Shown: positions 43,193 through 51,561 of the stretch, one piece after another
How positions within the stretch are numbered: the first letter of the stretch is position 1
Layout: each line of letters begins with the position of its first letter
DNA from: an uncultured Spirochaetaceae bacterium
GTDB taxonomy: Bacteria; Spirochaetota; Spirochaetia; Sphaerochaetales; Sphaerochaetaceae
Direction: 5' to 3'
NCBI GenBank assembly: GCA_944392985.1
Contig: CALXYL010000005.1
Coordinates: 44,370-108,369, forward strand
Length of the DNA: 64,000 nt
Position numbers and translations under genes: made by a program
Notes under the pieces: model-generated
What the model saw: only the letters and a program-made list of their open reading frames with translations
The model's database searches: none
What the model was told of the DNA's origin: nothing

Positions 43193-44046
43193 CCCCATTC
43201 TTCTATTTCAATGCTTACCGAGCGTACCATGACACCTCCGTATCGCTCGATGCAGTCCGTGATGTATTCCTGCAGGTCGGAGATCGTCGTTCCGACGTAA
43301 TGGCGTGCGGGAAGCTGGAGTGTCACGCTGATGGAATAGGTCGAATCGCTGTTCCTCGTCCCCCGCACCTTCTTCACCTTCATCACAGCATCATATTCCC
43401 CGATGGCATGGCGCACCATCTGAGTAAGTACCGCTTCAGAGAGCTCTTCCTTATCCGGTCTGGAGAATTCAGGGCGTACGATCGTTTTCTCATATGTCTG
43501 CTGCTTCTTCTTGATATGGCCCTTGCCCATGAACACCTTCATCGAGTCATAGACGATCTGGGGAGCTGAACGGGTGACCTCTATGGACGGCACGGGAATG
43601 ACATGCTTCCCTTCGGTGTACCTTATCCTCATCGCTGTCTCGATCTCCTCCTCAGTGGCTATATCCTCGATATGGATGATCTTCTCCGGCGCAGGCAGAT
43701 CGAGCCTTTTGGCGATCTTGTCTGCCATCTTCTCCGATGTGCCTATGATGAGTATCCTCTTGTATCTTTCCCTTAGCAGTGCGCTGAGTATCTCATTGCG
43801 GTGATCATCATCATCAAAGACAGCAGTCCTGACAGCGGCAATGAAATTCGGATCACGCTTCGCGGAGTGTCCGGCGAGAATCCTGTCGCCCTTGATGAGC
43901 AGGCCGTCATCGATGATCAGGTCGATGTGGTACTTCGCAGCAACGAGCTTCGAGTGATAGCTCTTTCCTGTCCCCGACCGTCCGACGAGAGCGTAGACCT
44001 TCACCCCCCTGAGTTTTGAGAATGCGAACTGGAAGATCCGATTCAT
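43189..44046 (-). CDS. P-loop NTPase with C-terminal Asp23-like domain
   Basis: This 285-residue protein has Walker A GRSGTGKS at 22-29, an acidic Walker-B-like DLIIDDG soon after, and a LIIGTS strand in the nucleotide-binding half (about 1-165). The C-terminal ~100 residues (SEAVLTQMVRHAIGEYDAVMKVKKV ... ISDLQEYITDCIERYGGVMVRSVSIEI) resemble Asp23/Gls24 domains. The combination is of unknown function. The ATG overlaps the glycosylase stop by 4 bp, yet a TATTAT box six bases upstream gives it a separate leaderless promoter inside that gene. Confidence 0.75.
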   Translation of the reverse strand: MNRIFQFAFSKLRGVKVYALVGRSGTGKSYHSKLVAAKYHIDLIIDDGLLIKGDRILAGHSAKRDPNFIAAVRTAVFDDDDHRNEILSALLRERYKRILIIGTSEKMADKIAKRLDLPAPEKIIHIEDIATEEEIETAMRIRYTEGKHVIPVPSIEVTRSAPQIVYDSMKVFMGKGHIKKKQQTYEKTIVRPEFSRPDKEELSEAVLTQMVRHAIGEYDAVMKVKKVRGTRNSDSTYSISVTLQLPARHYVGTTISDLQEYITDCIERYGGVMVRSVSIEIEEWG

Positions 44047-44570
44047 GGTTCCATAATAGCATCGTGTGCATGCTTTGGATAAGTCCCAGCGGCTGCAAGA
44101 AACGGTTTCCATGCTGAAACAAGGCGTTCAAGGGACCATGAAGCATTCGCTGGCGATGTGGATGGAAGCCTTGTTGCCTTGATTCCCGTCTCCGGGAAAA
44201 TGAGATCCATATAGACATCATAGGCCTTGCTGCCGTTTGCAAGTATGCTTGTGATCTCTGTTTTCCCTAAAAGCCATGGAATGTCATTGGCCTTGAAGTC
44301 CTCTATAGCGCTGTCCGCAGATCCTTCGATGCTGCAGGAGGCGATTGAATCCCATAGCGCTATATGCTTCTCATGAAGCAGCGTGCACTTCTGCTCCATG
44401 CTTTGAAGGGAGCATGAGAACACCCGTTCAAGCATCGGCCAGAACCTGTTCCGCGGGTGTGCATAGTAAAAGCCCTCTTCCCTGGACCTCACCGAAGGAA
44501 AGGAGCCAAGCACGAGTATCCGTGACGAGCCGCTGAATATCGGAGGGAATGGATGTTTCTCTATGGACAT
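44043..44570 (-). CDS. DNA glycosylase of the uracil-DNA glycosylase superfamily (deoxyinosine type)
   Basis: This 175-residue protein has ILVLGSFPSVRSREEGFYYAHPRNRFWPML near the N-terminus, the pattern of family 6 deoxyinosine-DNA glycosylases, and a late LPSTSPANASW segment at the second active-site loop. It should remove hypoxanthine or related deaminated bases. The start at 44570 is backed by GATAAT six bases upstream and no Shine-Dalgarno. Confidence 0.87.
   Translation of the reverse strand: MSIEKHPFPPIFSGSSRILVLGSFPSVRSREEGFYYAHPRNRFWPMLERVFSCSLQSMEQKCTLLHEKHIALWDSIASCSIEGSADSAIEDFKANDIPWLLGKTEITSILANGSKAYDVYMDLIFPETGIKATRLPSTSPANASWSLERLVSAWKPFLAAAGTYPKHAHDAIMEP
44053..44058 (-). promoter_or_regulatory. 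internal -10 box abutting the P-loop/Asp23-like start
   Basis: On the minus strand TATTAT, six bases, then ATG 44046. It lies within the last codons of the glycosylase gene. The -35 is weak. Confidence 0.45.
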
Positions 44571-44576
44571 GAAACA

Positions 44577-44605
44577 ATTATCCCCGATTCCATGTCAATC
44601 ATCAA
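44577..44605 (-). promoter_or_regulatory. promoter abutting the DNA glycosylase start (leaderless)
   Basis: On the minus strand TTGATG (44600-44605), 17 bases, GATAAT (44577-44582), six bases, ATG 44570. Confidence 0.6.
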
Positions 44606-44752
44606 GTATTGATAAAACATAAATAATATTGTTAAATCGGAATGAAAAATACTTATATAGTTGAGATGATGATTGTTTTCATAATGCGGATAAAACACTA
44701 TCGATAACCGATTATTCATATTCGCTGAAAGCGTTTTCCCTTAACCTTGCTG

Positions 44753-44781
44753 TTGAGAATCACATGACTACGTTATACAAT
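44753..44781 (+). promoter_or_regulatory. promoter of the rnf operon
   Basis: TTGAGA (44753-44758), 17 bases, TACAAT (44776-44781), then AAGGAG at 44793-44798 before ATG 44809. The upstream spacer (44606-44750) is markedly AT-rich and may hold regulator sites; AAGTATT and AATACTT (about 44604 and 44648) form a loose inverted repeat. Confidence 0.6.
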
Positions 44782-44808
44782 CGGACTGTCTATAAGGAGC
44801 GTTTTTCG

Positions 44809-46116
44809 ATGAAACTTGCCACTTTCAGGCGTGGTGGGGTTCACCCTGCTGACAGGAAGCAGCTTTCCAAGGAAAAGAGGATCGAGAGGATGCCTCTGCC
44901 GGAGGAGCTTATAGTGTCCATGTCCGAGCATCTCGGTGCCCCTGCTGTGCTGACAAAGAAGAAAGGCGATACCGTTACCAAGGGGGAGGTTATCGGAACA
45001 GCCTCTGGATACATCTCAGCGGATGTCCATAGCCCTGTGGATGGAGTCGTCAAGGAGATAAGGAAGGTACGCGCGCAGTCCGGCGCGGTCGCTGATGCCG
45101 CTGTCATCGCAGTTGATGATGTGCAGAGCGATCCGTGGGGAGAGGAGCATGACTGGAAAGGCATGTCGGGAGAGGATCTTCTTGATCTGGTCCGTTCGAT
45201 GGGCATAGTCGGCATGGGAGGAGCGACATTTCCCACAGCCGTGAAGCTCACGATACCGATGGGCAAGAGCGTCGATGCCTTGATCATCAATGGTGTCGAG
45301 TGCGAACCATATCTGACTTCTGATTACCGTTTGATGATCGAGCACCCCGATGAGGTGCTTGAGGGGGTCATGGTTGCTGCGGCAATCGTCAATCCTAAGA
45401 GAATCATCATCGGAATCGAGGCAAACAAGATGGATGCAGTGAGCCTTCTTTCATCGAAAGCCTTATCGAGCGGATATCCTATAACAGTGATGCCTCTGAA
45501 GATGAAGTATCCTCAGGGTGATGAGAAGCAGCTGATAAAGGCAACGATCGGACGTGAGGTCCCTTCCGGCAAGCTCCCTCTCGATACAGGCGCGGTCGTC
45601 TGCAATCTCGGCACATGCTTCGCTCTCTATGAAGCGGCTGTATACCACAAGCCCCTTGTCGAGAGGGTCATAACCGTATCTGGCGAATCAATTGCAGAGC
45701 CGAAGAACATCCTCGCTCCGATAGGGACGAAGTTCTCTGATCTCATCGCGTACTGCGGCGGTGAGAAGGATGATGCTGTCTCCGTTGTTGCAGGAGGCCC
45801 GATGATGGGGTTCGCCATCTCCGATGAGGATACGCCGATGGTCAAGGGCTCCGGCGGCCTTCTTGTCCTCCCCGGACTTGTCGATGATTTCTCAGCGCCA
45901 TGTGTCCTCTGCGGCAAGTGTGTCCAGCACTGCCCGATGGGACTGCAGCCGAACAGGATGTTCAGGAATATCAAGTACGGCAACTACCAGGCTGCGATTG
46001 ATCTTGGCCTGATGGATTGCAAGGAATGCGGATGCTGCGCATACACATGTCCGTCGCATCTGCCTCTTGTGCAGGGCTTCAAGCTCGGTAAGAAGCTAGG
46101 GAGGAAGAAGAAATGA
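44809..46116 (+). CDS. rnfC: Rnf complex subunit C
   Basis: This 435-residue subunit of the ion-pumping ferredoxin:NAD oxidoreductase holds the NADH/FMN site (MGGATFPTAVKL region) and two [4Fe-4S] motifs, CVLCGKCVQHCP and CKECGCCAYTCP, towards the C-terminus. It lacks the long alanine-rich tail seen in proteobacteria. ATG 44809 starts the recognisable family N-terminus (TFRRGGVHP) and follows AAGGAG. rnfD overlaps its end by 4 bp. Confidence 0.96.
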   Translation: MKLATFRRGGVHPADRKQLSKEKRIERMPLPEELIVSMSEHLGAPAVLTKKKGDTVTKGEVIGTASGYISADVHSPVDGVVKEIRKVRAQSGAVADAAVIAVDDVQSDPWGEEHDWKGMSGEDLLDLVRSMGIVGMGGATFPTAVKLTIPMGKSVDALIINGVECEPYLTSDYRLMIEHPDEVLEGVMVAAAIVNPKRIIIGIEANKMDAVSLLSSKALSSGYPITVMPLKMKYPQGDEKQLIKATIGREVPSGKLPLDTGAVVCNLGTCFALYEAAVYHKPLVERVITVSGESIAEPKNILAPIGTKFSDLIAYCGGEKDDAVSVVAGGPMMGFAISDEDTPMVKGSGGLLVLPGLVDDFSAPCVLCGKCVQHCPMGLQPNRMFRNIKYGNYQAAIDLGLMDCKECGCCAYTCPSHLPLVQGFKLGKKLGRKKK

Positions 46117-47174
46117 AGACAGTCCGAACCAGTCCTCATATACATGGTCCGCTAAGGACGGACAAGGCGATGCTCTTTGTTATCGTGGCGCTTCTTCCGT
46201 CCGCTCTCTGGGGTGTCTTTGCCTTCGGCCCAAGAGCCCTTCTTGTGCTTGCCGTATCAGTGGCGGCATCCGTTCTCACGGAGTACCTTCTCGGCCTTGT
46301 TTCAAAGGAATTCACCCTCAAGGATCTCTCGGCGGCTGTCACCGGCCTGCTTGTCGGCATGAATATGCCGCCTGCAGTCCCTCTTTATATTCCGATCATA
46401 GCTTCTGCGTTCGCCATCGCCGTCGTGAAATGGACATTCGGCGGTCTCGGATGCAACTGGATGAATCCTGCGCTTGCAGGGAGGGTGTTCGTGTTCTTCT
46501 CGTTCACATCGCAGATGAGCGCATTCTTGCTTCCGCGCTGGATGAGGCTTGACGCCGTTTCATCGGCAACACCGCTTTCGGCTATGAAGACAGCCGTCAC
46601 AGGAGGAGCGCAGGGGCTGAGCCAGGATCTGCTTGCAGGTACGATTCCGAATACCGATCTGGCTCTCGCTGTCGCGGACAGGCTTGGAATCTCGCCATAT
46701 GCAGTCGATGCGTTCCTCGGGAATGTGGGAGGATGCATCGGAGAGGTATCGGCGCTTCTGCTCCTTGCTGGTGGTATATTCCTTCTTGCGACGAAGATCA
46801 TAACCTGGCGCATACCGGTGGTGTATATCGGGTCATTCGCGCTCCTTTCATGGGTGTTCGGAGGCATTCCGTATGGGCAGGGACTCTTCGGAGGCGAGGT
46901 GCTTGTGCCTGTTTTCTCGGGTGGACTCATGCTTGGCGCGTTCTTCATGGCCACCGACTGGGTCACGACACCGACAACACCGAAAGGGGAGATCATCTTC
47001 GCGCTCGGCTGCGGTTTCTTCACGTTCCTCATCCGTTATTTCGGATCCCTTCCAGAGGGAGTCTCGCTTGCGATCATCCTCATGAATATCGTCACTCCTA
47101 CGATTGACAGATTCGTGAAGGTGAAGCCTTTCGGATATGTGAAGAAGCCCAGGAAGAAGGAGGCAAAGGCATGA
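46113..47174 (+). CDS. rnfD: Rnf complex subunit D
   Basis: This 353-residue integral membrane subunit has about nine membrane segments. SSATPLSAMK near residue 150 carries the threonine that in RnfD binds FMN covalently, and GCNWMNPALAGRVF and TDWVTTPTTPKG are family signatures. It is part of the ion-translocating core. ATGA overlaps join it to rnfC and rnfG. Confidence 0.95.
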   Translation: MKTVRTSPHIHGPLRTDKAMLFVIVALLPSALWGVFAFGPRALLVLAVSVAASVLTEYLLGLVSKEFTLKDLSAAVTGLLVGMNMPPAVPLYIPIIASAFAIAVVKWTFGGLGCNWMNPALAGRVFVFFSFTSQMSAFLLPRWMRLDAVSSATPLSAMKTAVTGGAQGLSQDLLAGTIPNTDLALAVADRLGISPYAVDAFLGNVGGCIGEVSALLLLAGGIFLLATKIITWRIPVVYIGSFALLSWVFGGIPYGQGLFGGEVLVPVFSGGLMLGAFFMATDWVTTPTTPKGEIIFALGCGFFTFLIRYFGSLPEGVSLAIILMNIVTPTIDRFVKVKPFGYVKKPRKKEAKA

Positions 47175-47725
47175 CAAGGTATATCAAGACAGCTGTCATA
47201 CTCTTCCTCATCTGCGCAATCTGCACAGCGCTTTGCGCTCTCGTCAATGAGGTGACAGCGCCTGTGATTGCAGCCAATACGGAGAATGACCGGCTCTCGG
47301 CGCTTTCCGATGTAGCAGCTGGACTGGAGATCGGGGAGCAGGTGGATGTCGGTGACGGAACGGTCAATTACTACATACCGCTTTCCGATGGCGGCGGCAT
47401 AAAAGGCTATATCGTTGAGCTCAGCGCCTCAGGATATGGCGGTGCCATGACAGTCATCGCCTCCTATGGCGATGATGGATCGCTGATGCAGGCAAAGCTG
47501 ACAGCCAACTCTGAAACACCTGGCCTTGGAAAGAAGGCTGAGGATCCTGGATACATGGATATGTTCATCGGCCTCGGCGCTGATGAGCCGCTGCCTGCCT
47601 CGAAGAGCGATCTGAGCGCAGAGGATAATGCTGCTGTATCCGGAGCTTCCGTCACATTCGGCGGTATTTCATCTGCATTGATAAGCGGCTCTGATTTCGT
47701 GAAGGGCCTTGGAGGTGCTGTATGA
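47171..47725 (+). CDS. rnfG: Rnf complex subunit G
   Basis: This 184-residue protein has one N-terminal membrane segment and a periplasmic FMN-binding domain with TPGLGKKAEDPGY and the flavinylation site near VSGASVTFGG. The residue that is normally threonine (SGAT) is serine here. ApbE-type flavin transferases can use serine in some proteins. The gene lies between rnfD and rnfE with 4 bp overlaps. Confidence 0.94.
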   Translation: MTRYIKTAVILFLICAICTALCALVNEVTAPVIAANTENDRLSALSDVAAGLEIGEQVDVGDGTVNYYIPLSDGGGIKGYIVELSASGYGGAMTVIASYGDDGSLMQAKLTANSETPGLGKKAEDPGYMDMFIGLGADEPLPASKSDLSAEDNAAVSGASVTFGGISSALISGSDFVKGLGGAV

Positions 47726-48354
47726 GCCATATCAAGGAGCTGACCAAGGGTATCTTCAAGGAGAACCCGACATTCATCATCATGCTGGGCATGTGCCCGA
47801 CGCTCGGTGTGTCCACGCAGGTGTCCAATGCAATCGGTATGGGCGTGAGCGTGATCTTCGTGCTCACATGCTCGAATATCTTCATCTCGCTGCTGCGCAA
47901 GGTGATCCCCGATTCCGTGCGCATCCCGTGCTACATCGTCATCATCGCGTCCTTCGTCACGATCGTCGAGATGGTCCTGCACGCATTCGTCCCGTCTGTG
48001 TATGAGGCTCTCGGTGTCTATCTTCCGCTCATCGTCGTCAACTGCATAATCCTCGGACGCGCAGAGGCGTTCGCCGGCAAGAACGGTGTGCTGGACAGTG
48101 CGCTCGATGGCATCGGGATGGGGATTGGCTTCACGCTCTCCCTTTCGCTCATCGCGCTGATCCGCGAGGTATTCGGTGCCGGTACGATCACGCTCTTCCC
48201 TGTAGGGTCTTTCAGCGGCGTCATATCGATTCCCGGCCTCTCGGAGTCACCGGTTCGCGTGCTCACGCTCGCTTCTGGCGCTCTTCTTCTGATGGGATAT
48301 CTCAAGGCGTTCTTCCAGTGGAAGACGTCGCGCTCAAGAGGAGGTGAGGCATGA
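47722..48354 (+). CDS. rnfE: Rnf complex subunit E
   Basis: This 210-residue subunit has six membrane segments. GMCPTLGVSTQVSNAIGMG and the mirrored VNCIILGRAEAFA motif are the hallmark half-sites around the intramembrane iron-sulfur centre that RnfE forms with RnfA. The sequence parallels rnfA, with opposite topology expected. Confidence 0.95.
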   Translation: MSHIKELTKGIFKENPTFIIMLGMCPTLGVSTQVSNAIGMGVSVIFVLTCSNIFISLLRKVIPDSVRIPCYIVIIASFVTIVEMVLHAFVPSVYEALGVYLPLIVVNCIILGRAEAFAGKNGVLDSALDGIGMGIGFTLSLSLIALIREVFGAGTITLFPVGSFSGVISIPGLSESPVRVLTLASGALLLMGYLKAFFQWKTSRSRGGEA

Positions 48355-48944
48355 GCTACATAGGAATAGTCATCACCTACGTATTCATCCAGAACTTCAT
48401 CCTTGTCCAGTTCATGGGCCTCTGCCCGTTCATCGGTGTCTCTAAAAACAGTGAGAGCGCTATCGGAATGGGCGTCGCGGTCACGTTCGTTACGGCGATC
48501 ACTTCAGTCGTATGCTGGGCAGTGAGCCGATTCTTCCTGATCCCGTTCGGCCTGGAGTATCTGCAGACAATCGCGTACATCCTCGTCATCGCGGCGCTTG
48601 TTCAGCTTGTCGAGATGATCATCAGGAAGATGAGTCCCGGGCTTTACCAGGCGCTTGGAATCTATCTGCCTCTGATCACTACAAACTGTGCTGTCCTCGG
48701 TATCGCAGTCATCAACGCGGACAACGGGTACAACCTCATCGAGAGCTTCCTCGCAGGCCTTTCTGCCGGTCTTGGATTCACGATGGCGATCGTGCTGATG
48801 AGCAATATCCGCGAGAAACTTGAGATGACGCCGGTGAGGAAGGTATTCCGCGGTGTCCCGATCGCGTTCATTTCCGCAGGTCTCATGGCGCTCGCGTTCA
48901 TGATGTTCGATCAGAGCCTGCTGAATAATCTGCATCTCAGGTAA
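48351..48944 (+). CDS. rnfA: Rnf complex subunit A
   Basis: This 197-residue subunit with six membrane segments is the RnfE paralogue. GLCPFIGVSKNSESAIGMG and TTNCAVLGIAVIN carry the cysteines for the shared intramembrane [2Fe-2S] centre. It is joined to rnfE by a 4 bp overlap; rnfB follows after 11 bp. Confidence 0.95.
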   Translation: MSYIGIVITYVFIQNFILVQFMGLCPFIGVSKNSESAIGMGVAVTFVTAITSVVCWAVSRFFLIPFGLEYLQTIAYILVIAALVQLVEMIIRKMSPGLYQALGIYLPLITTNCAVLGIAVINADNGYNLIESFLAGLSAGLGFTMAIVLMSNIREKLEMTPVRKVFRGVPIAFISAGLMALAFMMFDQSLLNNLHLR

Positions 48945-48955
48945 GGAGGGAGAGG

Positions 48956-49750
48956 ATGTCTGTTGTAATCGCATTCCTTATTGTCGGAATACTCGGGCTT
49001 GTCCTCGGCCTTGGCCTTGCCATCGCGGATAAGAAGCTCGCAGTCGAGAAGGATCCTAAGCTGGAGGAGCTGGAAAGCATCATGCCCGGCGCCAACTGCG
49101 GCGGATGCGGCTATGCCGGATGCCAGGCATATGCTGATGCTGTGTTCAAGGGTGAAGCGCCTGCAGGGCTCTGCTCTCCAGGAGGGGAGGCTCTCGCAAG
49201 GAGAATGGGGGAGATACTCGGAATCGAGGTCGAACTCAAGGAGCGCATGGTTGCGTTTGTTTTCTGCCGCGGAAACAGCACTGTAACCAAGACGGATTAT
49301 GAATACAAGGGAATGGCTGACTGCAATGCCGCCGCGCTTCTGCAGGGCGGTCCTTCCGCATGCAAGGAAGGATGCCTCAGGCTTGGTTCATGCATCGCTG
49401 TCTGTCCCGCCGCTGCCATCTCCCGCACGGAAGAAGGGAGCATCGTGGTGGACAAGGAGAAATGCATCGGATGCGGAAAGTGCGCTGAGGTCTGTCCCAA
49501 TCATGTCATCAGGCTCGTTCCGTACTCAGTGGAATGGCTCTGTGCCTGCAATAACCACGAAAACGGGGCAAAGGTCCGCAAGGCTTGCCAGGTCGGGTGC
49601 ATAGGCTGTAAGATGTGCGAGACGAAAGTCCAGGACAGCCCGTTCTCTGTTGAGGCGTTCCTTTCGTCGAATGACTGGAATAAGGATCAGGGCGCAGCAG
49701 AGGCGGCCGCAGAGGTCTGCCCGCAGAAGTGCATCGTGAGAAGGAGCTGA
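48956..49750 (+). CDS. rnfB: Rnf complex subunit B
   Basis: This 264-residue subunit has an N-terminal membrane anchor, a [4Fe-4S] domain with MPGANCGGCGYAGCQAYA, and ferredoxin-type clusters (CIGCGKCAEVCP and further cysteine pairs). It is the probable entry point for electrons from ferredoxin. AAGGAGGGAGAGG precedes the ATG. It completes the C-D-G-E-A-B order. Confidence 0.95.
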   Translation: MSVVIAFLIVGILGLVLGLGLAIADKKLAVEKDPKLEELESIMPGANCGGCGYAGCQAYADAVFKGEAPAGLCSPGGEALARRMGEILGIEVELKERMVAFVFCRGNSTVTKTDYEYKGMADCNAAALLQGGPSACKEGCLRLGSCIAVCPAAAISRTEEGSIVVDKEKCIGCGKCAEVCPNHVIRLVPYSVEWLCACNNHENGAKVRKACQVGCIGCKMCETKVQDSPFSVEAFLSSNDWNKDQGAAEAAAEVCPQKCIVRRS

Positions 49751-49751
49751 T

Positions 49752-51560
49752 TTGAGGATCGCACTCGGTATCTACACGGAGATGTCCCTGTCGTCTCCTC
49801 TGGGGGCGTATCAGCGGGCGCTTACGCTGGTGTATAAGCCGGTGCTTTCCTTCATGTACAACAACCCTGGCGTTAAGCTATCGCTTTATCAGAGCACCGC
49901 AATGATGAAGCACCTCGCTTCCGCCTGCCCTGAAGTCAATCTTCTGATCTCTTCCCTCGCGAAGCGTTCAGATCTGGAGCTCGTCACGGGAACATACAGC
50001 CAGGCGATCCTCTCGCTCAATCCTCCGAAGGACAGATCGCTGCAGATCGAGAAGATGACGACGCTCATCAGGCGTTATTATGGCGTCAGGGCAACAAGCT
50101 GTTTCTTCTATGGTCAGATATGGTCTCCATCCTTCATTCACAGCCTGCGCAACACGGGCATTTCCAGTGTTGTCATATCTGCCTACAAAGCAACAAGCCG
50201 CGAGGTTGTCGACTCCTCTTCATTTACGATGAATGAGCTTGGCAAGAAAGTCGGGATAAAGGTGATTTCCGATAGCGTCTCGCAGCTTGTTTCGCGCTAT
50301 GCTCAGGGAGAGGCCACCCTTTCGGATGTCACAGAGGGCATTATGGAAGCTGCATCTTCTGGAAATGATGAGAGTGTGGTGTTCATCAACATCGATCAGC
50401 TGCTTGAGGGTTCGGCACGCTCCGGCGATGACGGCATCCTTCCTTCGTTCCTTCCTTCCATCCTCTCGTCGCTTGGTGAAGGGACGGTACTGCTTCCATC
50501 GATCAGCACCGATAAGCCCGGTTATCTTGACAGTGGCTGGTACGGCCGTGATGCTTATGCCCAGTCGCTTCATTCCTTCAATGATATCTTCATCAGGAAT
50601 GAGAACTTCCGCTATCTCCTGAATCGGTATATAGCTCTCAGCGAGAGTGTTTCGCAGTTCAAGAAGGACAAGGCAGCAAAGAGGGATGCAGAAGGGGAGC
50701 TCTTCCATGTATCCATCGGGCCTTTGTTCATCCATGACGCGGAATGCACTCCTTTGCGGCTCTATGAGCGAAGGCTGTTCTGGAGGGCAATCATCGAGAG
50801 CGAGCGATGCATCGAGAGCATCGATGATCAGTCGCTCAAGGCCGAATACGATTATGAGGAGATAGGGGAGAATGATTTCGTGGCGAGGAACAAGGTGTTC
50901 ACCGCTGTCCTCTCTCCTAAGGGAGGAGCGCTCGCCGAGCTATGCTACAAGCCGCTGGCGATCAATATCCTCGATACACGTGTGCCATTCGATAAGACAT
51001 TCCCCCATGTTGATATGATGAAGTCCTTTACGGACCGCTTCAGCATTGGAGGCAGGGCGGTGGACCTTTCACGGGAGATGTTCGATGCCGAGGTGATCTC
51101 ACGGACGCGAGGTGAGTATCAGTTCTCATTCTCTGGAGAGGGTCTTTCGATCATCAAGCATTTCAGGCTGCGGCAGCAGACTGTCGTGCTTGAGTCCACG
51201 ATCATTGCTTCTTCTGACATGGATGGCGAGTACACGGTCTGCGTGAGCATGTCCATGCAGGATATGGTCCTTGGATCATTTGACCAGAGGAAGCAGATGG
51301 TGCTTGGCAGTCTTGAAGATGCCCGTACCGTCAAATATACTGAATCGCAGTCTGGACTGAGCCTATCGTTTTCATCGACAGAGCCTTTCAGGGTCTCTGA
51401 GGAACGGAGCCGGCAGACACAGAATACATCAATCGGCATAGAGTCGTTCGAGCTATGTACCACGCTCTTCTTCTCCTTCCCATTGAAGCTGGAGGCGGGG
51501 GAGGCCAGGACAATCAGGTTCATTCTCAGGGCGAGCGACAGCCGGAAGGACAGGGAGTGA
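49752..51560 (+). CDS. GH57-like protein, probably inactive as a glycosidase
   Basis: This 602-residue protein matches GH57 alpha-glucanotransferase/amylase proteins in outline: YKPVLSFMYNNPGVKLSLYQS, LELVTGTYSQAILSLNPPKDR and a C-terminal beta-sandwich (about 365-600) like the GH57-associated DUF1926 region. The catalytic loop, normally G-x-W-x-x-E-R-x-W-x-P, reads SCFFYGQIWSP (Gly121-Gln122), so the nucleophilic glutamate is missing, as is the N-terminal histidine pair. It starts with TTG six bases after AAGGAG, two bases after rnfB, and is followed one base later by prfB. Confidence 0.7.
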   Translation: MRIALGIYTEMSLSSPLGAYQRALTLVYKPVLSFMYNNPGVKLSLYQSTAMMKHLASACPEVNLLISSLAKRSDLELVTGTYSQAILSLNPPKDRSLQIEKMTTLIRRYYGVRATSCFFYGQIWSPSFIHSLRNTGISSVVISAYKATSREVVDSSSFTMNELGKKVGIKVISDSVSQLVSRYAQGEATLSDVTEGIMEAASSGNDESVVFINIDQLLEGSARSGDDGILPSFLPSILSSLGEGTVLLPSISTDKPGYLDSGWYGRDAYAQSLHSFNDIFIRNENFRYLLNRYIALSESVSQFKKDKAAKRDAEGELFHVSIGPLFIHDAECTPLRLYERRLFWRAIIESERCIESIDDQSLKAEYDYEEIGENDFVARNKVFTAVLSPKGGALAELCYKPLAINILDTRVPFDKTFPHVDMMKSFTDRFSIGGRAVDLSREMFDAEVISRTRGEYQFSFSGEGLSIIKHFRLRQQTVVLESTIIASSDMDGEYTVCVSMSMQDMVLGSFDQRKQMVLGSLEDARTVKYTESQSGLSLSFSSTEPFRVSEERSRQTQNTSIGIESFELCTTLFFSFPLKLEAGEARTIRFILRASDSRKDRE

Positions 51561-51561
51561 T

